64,000 nucleotides of DNA, taken from Flavobacteriales bacterium. Lineage in GTDB: Bacteria > Bacteroidota > Bacteroidia > Flavobacteriales_D > Sanyastnellaceae. Positions 57,860-64,000 of the stretch are shown one piece after another (the first letter of the stretch is position 1; each line of letters opens with the position of its first letter). The stretch lies in contig JADKIZ010000011.1 of NCBI GenBank assembly GCA_016722445.1, forward strand, positions 116,360 through 180,359, written 5' to 3'. Under the pieces are notes generated by a model. The model made no database searches. It was not told the DNA's origin and saw only the letters and a list, made by a program, of their open reading frames with translations. The position numbers and the translations under genes were made by a program.

Positions 57860-60800
57860 TGAGTTCAAAAAAAATATTAGGACTTGATTTAGGAACTAAC
57901 TCTGTTGGTTGGGCGTTGGTCGATATGGATTATGAGAACAAAACCGGGCATATTGAAGGTATGGGAAGTCGGATTATTCCGATGGGACAGGATGTACTTA
58001 ATAAGTTCGGCGAAGGCACTTCGGTTTCTCAAACAGCAGATAGAACTTGGCACAGAAGTGTAAGAAGATTACGAGAACGTTATTTATTGAGAAGGGAAAG
58101 ACTGCACCGTGTTCTCAATGTCTTGGGTTTTTTACCAGAGCATTTCGCTGCAATGATAGATTTTGAGAAACGTCTTGGTAAGTTTATCAATGATTCGGAA
58201 CCGAAGCTAGTTTATAACAACGGCCAGTTCTTGTTTCAAAATTCCTTTAATGAATTCCTTGAGGATTTTAGAATAAATCAGCCGGAATTGTTGAATAGAA
58301 AAAATAGAAATGGTGAAAATGCTAAAATACCCTATGACTGGACGATCTATTATTTAAGAAAGAAGGCTTTAACACAAAAAATTGACAAACAAGAACTAGC
58401 ATGGCTTATTCTGAACTTTAATCAAAAGAGAGGTTATTTTCAGGCTCGTGGCGAGGAAGAAGAGAGGACGGATGTAAGAGAATACGTGGAATTGTTAACT
58501 GTTGTTGCGATTGAGAAGGGTGAAGTTGATAAGAAGAACAATAAGTTGACTTGGTATAAAATGTTATTAAGCAATGGCTGGATTTATTCAAACAGATTTA
58601 CCTCCGAACCTGAATGGTTGAATCAGCAAAAGGAATTTTTGATAAGAGAGGAATTGGACGTTGATGGCAACGTTAAAGTTGTGAAAGAGAGGAAAACGGA
58701 TCTTTCTGGCCGTGAAAAGCGTGATATTTTCATATTGCCATCTTTTGAGGAAATAGACAAGATGTCTAAGCCTGAAAAGGACAAAATCTTCAAGAAAATC
58801 AAAGCTAAAACTGAACTCTCGATTGCTAACAGTGGTAAGACAGTTGGTACATACATATACGATACATTGTTGCAAAGGCCTGATCAGAAGATCAATGGAA
58901 AACTCGTTAGAACAATTGAAAGAAAATTTTATCGTGACGAATTGAATCTAATTCTGCGAAAGCAACAAGAGTTCCATCCTGAATTGAGAGATGTGAATTT
59001 ATATGAAGCGGCGATTAGAGAACTATATCGAAATAATGAAGGTCACCAATTGATGCTCAATTCAAAGGATATGATTTATTTGCTTGTTGATGACATCATA
59101 TTTTATCAGAGACCTTTGAGAAGTCAAAAGTCCTCAATTGGAAATTGCTCGTTGGAATTTAGATGGTTTCGTGAAAAGGATGGTGCGAAGAGGAAAGAAT
59201 ACCTCAAGGCAGTTCATAAGGCTAATCCTTACTATCAGGAGTTTCGAGTATGGCAATGGCTCATGAACCTCCGTATCTATGAAAGGCACAGCGATGTTGA
59301 TGTGACAAAGGATTTGATTCCGAATCAAGATGAATGGGTTAAACTATTTGATTTCCTCATGTCGCAAAAGGTGGTTGATCATAAAGATGTTCTAAGGTAC
59401 TTGCTCGTTACAAAAGGACTAAAGGGCAATGCTTTGAAGGCTGAAATAGGAAAGTATCGATGGAATTATGTGTTTAATTCAGAGAAGGATGAATCCAAAT
59501 CTTATCCATGCAATGAGACAGGTTATGAGTTCAATAAGCGGCTTCAAAAGGTTATTGGCATATCAAATAATTTGTTATCTAAGGAAAAACAATATCAACT
59601 GTGGCATATTGTATATTCTGTCACAGATAAGACCGAATATGAAAAGGCACTGAGATCGTACGCAAGGATTAATAATTTAGACTCTGACTCATTTTTTGAG
59701 AGCTTTAAGAATTTGACTTTCAAGAACGAGTACGGGGCATTTTCTGAAAAGGCTATTAAGAAGTTATTGAATTTGATGAGATGCGGTAAGCACTGGGACA
59801 GGAATGCGATTGATAGCCAAACTAGACTTCGTATTGACAAAATTATTTCTGGTGAATTCGATGAGAGTATTCGTAATCGCGTCCGTGAGAAGGCAATTCA
59901 CTTGAATAATGAAAAGGATTTTCAAGGCTTACCAATTTGGCTTGCGAGCTATATTGTTTATGATCGTCATGCTGAATCTGGCACAGCTACTAAGTGGAAC
60001 ACCATGGATGATTTGAATACCTTTATTAGTGGTTTTAAACAACATTCACTGCGAAATCCAATTGTTGAACAGGTTGTAACCGAAACGCTCAGAGTTGTAA
60101 GGGACATTTGGAATAAATATGGAAATGGTGCTGCGGGTTTTTTTGATGAAATTCATGTCGAGTTGGGTCGTGAGATGAAAAATACTGCCGAGGAAAGAAA
60201 GAATTTGACTTCTCGAATTTCTGAAAATGAGAATGTCAACATTCGAATCAAGCTTTTGCTTTTAGAACTCCTAAATCATCCGGATGTTGAAAACGTCAGA
60301 CCGCACTCGCCAAGTCAGCAAGAAATCTTGAGATTGTATGAGGAGGGCGTTCTGAATTCTGGCGTTGAAGTGCCTGATTATATTTCAGAGACTTTGAAAA
60401 AATTCAGAGAGTCTGATGTGAAGAAGCGTCCAACGTCTTCTGAAATCACCCGCTATAAATTGTGGCTTGAACAGAAGTATCGCTCACCATATACTGGTCA
60501 AGCTATTCCATTAAGCAAATTGTTTACAAATGCGTTTGAAATTGAGCATATCATACCTCAGAGCAGATATTTTGATGATTCAATCAGTAATAAGGTTATC
60601 TGTGAGGCAGCCGTGAATAAATTGAAAGATAATCAAATGGGTCTGGAGTTTATCAAAAAGCATCAAGGTGAGAAGGTTGATGTTGGCTTCGGAAAAACGG
60701 TCGAAATATTTTCAGAGGAGGAGTACAAGGAGTTTATTCTGCAGTATTTCGGCAGGAATAGGACCAAGTTGAGAAAACTTTTGCTAGAAGATGTTCCTGA

Positions 60801-62382
60801 GAAAATGATTGAAAGACAATTAAACGATACGCGGTATATTAGTAAATATATCAGTGAATTGCTTTCAAACATCGTACGAGCGGATAAAGATGATGATGGG
60901 ATTAATTCTAAGAATTTATTGCCAGGTAACGGCAAGATCACGTCGGAACTTAAACATGATTGGGGGTTGAATGAAGTATGGAATGCTATGATTCTTCCGA
61001 GGTTTGAAAGGATGAATGAATTGACTAAAACAAATGATTTTACAACTAAGAATGCAGAGGGGCACGCTATCCCAATTGTGCCGTTTGAATTGTCAAAGGG
61101 TTTTCAAAAGAAGAGAATTGACCACAGGCACCATGCATTAGATGCTTTGGTAATCGCATGTGCAACGCGAGATCATATAAACTTGTTGAACAATCAGTCT
61201 TCGCGCTCAGAAAAGACAAGGTATGATCTTCAGCATAAGTTGCGAAATACTGAAAAGTGGACAGATGAGTATGGAAAGGAGAGAGTTAAGTTTACGAGTT
61301 TCAAAAAGCCTTGGCCCTCATTCCATAGCGATGCGGCGGAAGTGCTGGGTAAGGTGGTAGTTAGCTTTAAACAAAATTTGAGGGTGATCAATAAGGCTAC
61401 CAATCATTACATGAAATGGGTAGAGCGCGATGGGCGCATGGTCAAAGTCCCTGTGGAGCAGAGAGGTTTGAATTGGGCAATACGAAAGCCCATGCATAAA
61501 GATACTGTTTCGGGTAAAGTTGAATTAAAGCAACATAAATTATCAAAAGGTCAGATTTTTACGGCAACTCGAAAATCTTTAGATTCTACATTTGATTTGA
61601 ATGCCATCGAAGCAATAACCGACACTGGCATACAAAAGATATTACGTAATTATTTGATGCAAGAGAGGTTTAAATTTATGGGTACTCGAGGTGAGATGCA
61701 ATATGACCCAGCCTTGGCCTTTTCTCCAGAAGGTATCGACGATTTGAATAAGAATATTCATATTTACAATGATGGAAAATTTCATCAGCCGATTTTCAAG
61801 GTACGGGTGTATGAAAAGGGAAGTAAATTTCCCTTAGGGCAAAAAGGAAATAAGAAGGCGAAATTTGTTGAAGCAGCGAAAGGGACAAACTTATTCTTTG
61901 CTATTTATGCTGACCAAACTGGCAAACGAGGCTTCGAAACGATTGCTTTGAACGAAGTTATAGAACGTCAAAAGCAAGGTTTAGGTTCCGTACCTGATAT
62001 AAATGAAAAGGGCGACAATCTGCTGTTTTATCTATCTCCAAACGACCTAGTTTATGTGCCATTTGAGGAGGAGTTGGAATCTGGAGTTCAAGTTGATCTT
62101 CATAATCTCAGTGCGTTGCAATGTCAGAGAATTTATAAAATGATTAGCAGCACGGGTAGTGAATGTCATTTTGTTCGATCTGAAATTGCTTCACTTATTA
62201 AAGGCTATGATGCAAAGGATAAATTTGGAGAATTGGGAAGTTTAAATAAACTAGAAACAACGATGGAAAAGGATCGAATTAGAATAAAGGAGAAATGTTT
62301 AAAACTTGTATCTGATCGTCTTGGGAATTTATCCTTTTCCAACAATGTGAATGCTCTAATGTCATTGCAAACAAAATCATGA
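57859..62382 (+). CDS. cas9: CRISPR-associated endonuclease Cas9 (large type II-C)
   Basis: RNA-guided dsDNA endonuclease. 1507 aa, long for type II-C (often about 1000-1100) but in the range of the long Bacteroidota Cas9 group. Order: RuvC-I with Asp10 in ILGLDLGTNSVGWALVD; arginine-rich bridge helix at about 55-90 (HRSVRRLRERYLLRRERLHR); REC lobe to about 740; RuvC-II with Glu768 in IHVELGREM; HNH at about 880-990 with Glu896-His897 in IEHIIPQSRYFDDSISNKVI and Asn920; RuvC-III with His1092 and Asp1095 in DHRHHALDALVIA; then a C-terminal PAM-interacting region of about 400 residues. All nuclease residues are present, so both strands should be cut. Divergent tracrRNA upstream; cas1 and cas2 follow. 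No frame break. Confidence 0.97.
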   Translation: MSSKKILGLDLGTNSVGWALVDMDYENKTGHIEGMGSRIIPMGQDVLNKFGEGTSVSQTADRTWHRSVRRLRERYLLRRERLHRVLNVLGFLPEHFAAMIDFEKRLGKFINDSEPKLVYNNGQFLFQNSFNEFLEDFRINQPELLNRKNRNGENAKIPYDWTIYYLRKKALTQKIDKQELAWLILNFNQKRGYFQARGEEEERTDVREYVELLTVVAIEKGEVDKKNNKLTWYKMLLSNGWIYSNRFTSEPEWLNQQKEFLIREELDVDGNVKVVKERKTDLSGREKRDIFILPSFEEIDKMSKPEKDKIFKKIKAKTELSIANSGKTVGTYIYDTLLQRPDQKINGKLVRTIERKFYRDELNLILRKQQEFHPELRDVNLYEAAIRELYRNNEGHQLMLNSKDMIYLLVDDIIFYQRPLRSQKSSIGNCSLEFRWFREKDGAKRKEYLKAVHKANPYYQEFRVWQWLMNLRIYERHSDVDVTKDLIPNQDEWVKLFDFLMSQKVVDHKDVLRYLLVTKGLKGNALKAEIGKYRWNYVFNSEKDESKSYPCNETGYEFNKRLQKVIGISNNLLSKEKQYQLWHIVYSVTDKTEYEKALRSYARINNLDSDSFFESFKNLTFKNEYGAFSEKAIKKLLNLMRCGKHWDRNAIDSQTRLRIDKIISGEFDESIRNRVREKAIHLNNEKDFQGLPIWLASYIVYDRHAESGTATKWNTMDDLNTFISGFKQHSLRNPIVEQVVTETLRVVRDIWNKYGNGAAGFFDEIHVELGREMKNTAEERKNLTSRISENENVNIRIKLLLLELLNHPDVENVRPHSPSQQEILRLYEEGVLNSGVEVPDYISETLKKFRESDVKKRPTSSEITRYKLWLEQKYRSPYTGQAIPLSKLFTNAFEIEHIIPQSRYFDDSISNKVICEAAVNKLKDNQMGLEFIKKHQGEKVDVGFGKTVEIFSEEEYKEFILQYFGRNRTKLRKLLLEDVPEKMIERQLNDTRYISKYISELLSNIVRADKDDDGINSKNLLPGNGKITSELKHDWGLNEVWNAMILPRFERMNELTKTNDFTTKNAEGHAIPIVPFELSKGFQKKRIDHRHHALDALVIACATRDHINLLNNQSSRSEKTRYDLQHKLRNTEKWTDEYGKERVKFTSFKKPWPSFHSDAAEVLGKVVVSFKQNLRVINKATNHYMKWVERDGRMVKVPVEQRGLNWAIRKPMHKDTVSGKVELKQHKLSKGQIFTATRKSLDSTFDLNAIEAITDTGIQKILRNYLMQERFKFMGTRGEMQYDPALAFSPEGIDDLNKNIHIYNDGKFHQPIFKVRVYEKGSKFPLGQKGNKKAKFVEAAKGTNLFFAIYADQTGKRGFETIALNEVIERQKQGLGSVPDINEKGDNLLFYLSPNDLVYVPFEEELESGVQVDLHNLSALQCQRIYKMISSTGSECHFVRSEIASLIKGYDAKDKFGELGSLNKLETTMEKDRIRIKEKCLKLVSDRLGNLSFSNNVNALMSLQTKS

Positions 62383-62450
62383 CAAATCGTTCGAAAGACA
62401 TGGCCGATGTTGAGTTTCTTCAAAAGGTGAAGAAGATGGATGATAACTAA
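62379..62450 (+). other. tiny open frame overlapping the cas9 stop
   Basis: A 23-codon frame (MTNRSKDMADVEFLQKVKKM DDN) begins in an ATGA overlap with the cas9 stop codon and ends 38 bp before cas1. The overlap type suggests translational coupling, but the product is very short and may be chance. Confidence 0.25.
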
Positions 62451-62488
62451 CTAGCATGATTTGGCTTGTCATTTATTCTAAATAACAC

Positions 62489-63390
62489 ATGATCAAACGC
62501 ACCCTTTACTTTGGTAATCCTGCTCGTTTAAGCCGAAAGGATGCTCAGCTTCATGTTTCTTTTCCTGAAGAATCTGGACAAGAGTCTAGAACTGTTCCCA
62601 TAGAAGATATTGGTATGGTCATTTTGGATCATCCTCAGTTGCAAATTGGCCAGGCACTATTGTCATCATTGCTGGAGAACAATGTGGCCGTATTGTGTAC
62701 AGACAGTAAACACATGCCGGCAGGAATGTTCTTGAATTTTCAAGGGCATACAGAAATAGCAGAACGTCATGCATCACAAATTGAATCGAGTTTACCCCTC
62801 AAGAAAAATCTTTGGCAGCAGACCATTGAGCAAAAGCTCTACAATCAGGCGATGATACTCAAACGCTATGGACAAACATGTGATGACATTTTGGGATTAT
62901 CTCAACGGGTGAAAAGTGGTGATCCAGACAATTATGAGGGGCAAGGCGCGGCGTTATACTGGAGACGTTTGTTCGACCCCGAGCTTGGATTTAAAAGAGG
63001 TCGTTATGAGGATGGGCCGAACAGTTTGTTGAATTATGGATACGCGATATTGAGGGTGTAGTGGCCAGATCGGTTTGTGGCAGCGGTCTTCTGCCTTCGC
63101 TGGGGATACACCATCGCAACAAATACAATCCGTTTTGTTTAGCGGATGATTTGATGGAACCCTATAGACCATTTGTGGACGCTTTAGTTTGTCAAATAGT
63201 GGATAGTGATATCGATTATTCCGAATTGACCCCGGCACTGAAAAAGGAGTTGCTTCAAATACCTGTTCTTGATGTTGAAATGGATGGCGAGAAAAGTCCT
63301 TTAATGATCGCTACCCAGCGCACCACGGCAAGTGTGGCACGATGTTTTGAAGGCAGCAGCCGAAAAATTCTCTATCCTCAATTAGAATAA
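62489..63390 (+). CDS. cas1: CRISPR adaptation integrase Cas1 (type II), frameshifted
   Basis: Metal-dependent integrase that, with Cas2, inserts new spacers. The N-terminal part (RTLYFGNPARLSRKDAQL; VPIEDIGMVILDHPQ) and the helical catalytic part belong to type II Cas1. Metal ligands are Glu in NYEGQGAALYWRRLF, His in LGIHHRNKYNPF and Glu in DDLMEPYRPFVD. One base is missing in the GGG at about 63053-63055: as written, the frame stops at 63061 after YGYAILRV, whereas one more G gives YAILRGVVARSVCGSGLLPS and an intact protein of about 300 aa. The rest of the gene is well preserved, so sequencing error is more likely than decay, but loss of adaptation cannot be excluded. It ends 8 bp before cas2. 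Confidence 0.95.
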
Positions 63391-63398
63391 TTGCTGCA

Positions 63399-63767
63399 AT
63401 GCCCATGGGAAGCCGAACGACATCTGATTATGGGGCCGAGCGGTTCAACCAATACAGAATCATGTGGGTAATGGTATATTTTGATCTGCCGACAGAAACT
63501 AAAAAGAACCGCAAGGATGCGGCCCGGTTTCGCAAAGACCTGATTCAAGATGGATTCTCCATGTTTCAATTTTCCATTTATGTGCGGCATTGTGCCAGCA
63601 GGGAAAATGCCGAGGTGCATACCAAACGCGTGAAAGGTTTTATGCCTGCCGAAGGATTTGTTGTGGTCATGAGCATTACAGACAAACAATTTGGTGATAT
63701 TGAGTTATTCCGTGGAAGGAAGAAGGCCGAGCGACCAGACACGCCACAACAATTGGAGTTGTTCTAA
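63399..63767 (+). CDS. cas2: CRISPR adaptation protein Cas2
   Basis: Dimeric ferredoxin-fold partner of Cas1 in spacer integration. The core begins IMWVMVYFDLPTETKKNRKD with the conserved Asp at the end of strand 1, then ARFRKDLIQDGFSMFQFSIY and VRHCASRENAEVHTKRV. The C-terminus (VVVMSITDKQFGDIELFRG) is as in type II-C Cas2. 122 aa; a start a few codons later is possible because the first 20 residues precede the fold. Last cas gene; no csn2 or cas4 follows, so subtype II-C. Confidence 0.95.
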   Translation: MPMGSRTTSDYGAERFNQYRIMWVMVYFDLPTETKKNRKDAARFRKDLIQDGFSMFQFSIYVRHCASRENAEVHTKRVKGFMPAEGFVVVMSITDKQFGDIELFRGRKKAERPDTPQQLELF

Positions 63768-63784
63768 TCACAATTCAGAAATAA

Positions 63785-63833
63785 AAAACCGGGGATAATT
63801 TTGTCCAATGGATCAAAAACTCCCCGGTTTTTT
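63785..63833. terminator. bidirectional terminator between cas2 and the CRISPR array
   Basis: Outer stem AAAACCGGGGA / TCCCCGGTTTT enclosing an imperfect inner stem TTTTGTCC / GGATCAAAA. A-runs precede it and T-runs follow it, so it can end transcripts arriving from cas2 and from the array on the other strand. Confidence 0.85.
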
Positions 63834-63885
63834 TATTGAAATCTAAGAGGAAATCCTTGTCAGTACTGAGGTTTCAGCCAAGTAT

Positions 63886-64000
63886 GTTGGTTGTTATCTC
63901 TTGGATGTCAAAGATCGAAAGCAATTCCAAACCTAAGACTAATATGTTTGCCATGTGGTTGGTTGTTATCTCTTGGATGTCAAAGATCGAAAGCAATTCA
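63886..64000 (-). CRISPR. leader-distal end of a type II-C CRISPR array
   Basis: Two repeat copies share 42 identical bases (63886-63927 and 63958-63999) with a period of 72 bp. Base 43 differs (C versus A). If the repeat is the 46-47-bp kind usual for this Cas9 group, it continues to about 63932 and the first copy is degenerate at its end (CCAAAC instead of an expected ACAAC), as terminal repeats often are. The spacer then has 25-30 bp (from 63928/63933 to 63957). The anti-repeat of the tracrRNA shows the crRNA sense is the - strand, so the array is transcribed toward cas2 and the leader lies beyond the right edge. Confidence 0.93.

Noticed and set aside
8336..63390. Programmed frameshifting or stop-codon recoding as an explanation for the many split genes
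   Set aside because: The affected genes are unrelated and not known to be recoded, positions differ, many lie in homopolymers, and several need base insertions rather than slippage at a common motif.

Overview
The window reads as chromosomal DNA of a member of the Bacteroidota, most likely an aquatic Flavobacteriales-type bacterium. Five large secreted proteins carry C-terminal type IX secretion (T9SS) sorting regions: three of the short 'PNP/PIP ... SxGxY' form and two of the longer gliding-motility (CHU_C, type B) form. Promoters fit the Bacteroidota pattern (TTG/TTTG, about 18-21 bp, TAnnTTTG), Shine-Dalgarno sites are not evident, and the MoxR/DUF58/DUF4350/DUF4129/SpoIIM/RDD block and the large type II-C Cas9 are typical of the phylum.

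Layout. 1-12 kb: ppk1 (leaves the left edge), a small membrane-anchored protein, a TonB-dependent receptor, a T9SS M43-type metalloprotease, tpx, valS and a YdjM-like membrane protein. 12-17 kb: a PKD-rich type B T9SS protein and a subtilisin-like lipoprotein. 16.5-25.3 kb: a dispersed phenylacetyl-CoA epoxidase set (paaE and paaA divergent; paaB, paaC, paaD further on), interrupted by a GNAT acetyltransferase, an Omp28-like T9SS protein and a GH18 chitinase. 25.3-32.4 kb: the SpoIIM-DUF4129-DUF4350-MoxR-DUF58 operon with a divergent RDD gene. 32.4-33.6 kb: aroB and tRNA-Phe. 34-45 kb: a 2344-residue cysteine-rich repeat protein, a small secreted protein and a second type B adhesin. 45-51 kb: a rhomboid-like protease, UDP-glucose dehydrogenase, an ECF sigma/FecR pair and a beta-lactamase-fold serine hydrolase. 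51-57.5 kb: an accessory stretch of uncharacterised genes. These include a helical-repeat protein, a predicted papain-like cysteine peptidase with a small partner, two coiled-coil paralogues, another unknown, a perfectly nested four-copy dyad, and a 42-residue basic protein too short for usual gene calling.

57.6-64 kb: a type II-C CRISPR-Cas locus. A tracrRNA runs divergently on the - strand. Its Bacteroidota promoter overlaps the cas9 start codon, its anti-repeat matches the array repeat, and it ends in a GAAA-loop terminator. Then come cas9 (1507 aa, all nuclease residues present), cas1 (broken by one base in this sequence), cas2, a two-way terminator and the first two repeats of an array that leaves the right edge. 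The anti-repeat shows that the array is read from the - strand, toward cas2, so the visible repeats are the leader-distal end.

Caveat: about 15 single-base frameshifts break otherwise conserved genes (valS, paaA, paaC, paaE, moxR, ugd, cas1 and others), many at homopolymers. They cluster at about 8.7-32 kb, 45-47 kb and 63 kb. Sequencing error is the simplest explanation, so these genes are described as restored reading frames rather than as pseudogenes.
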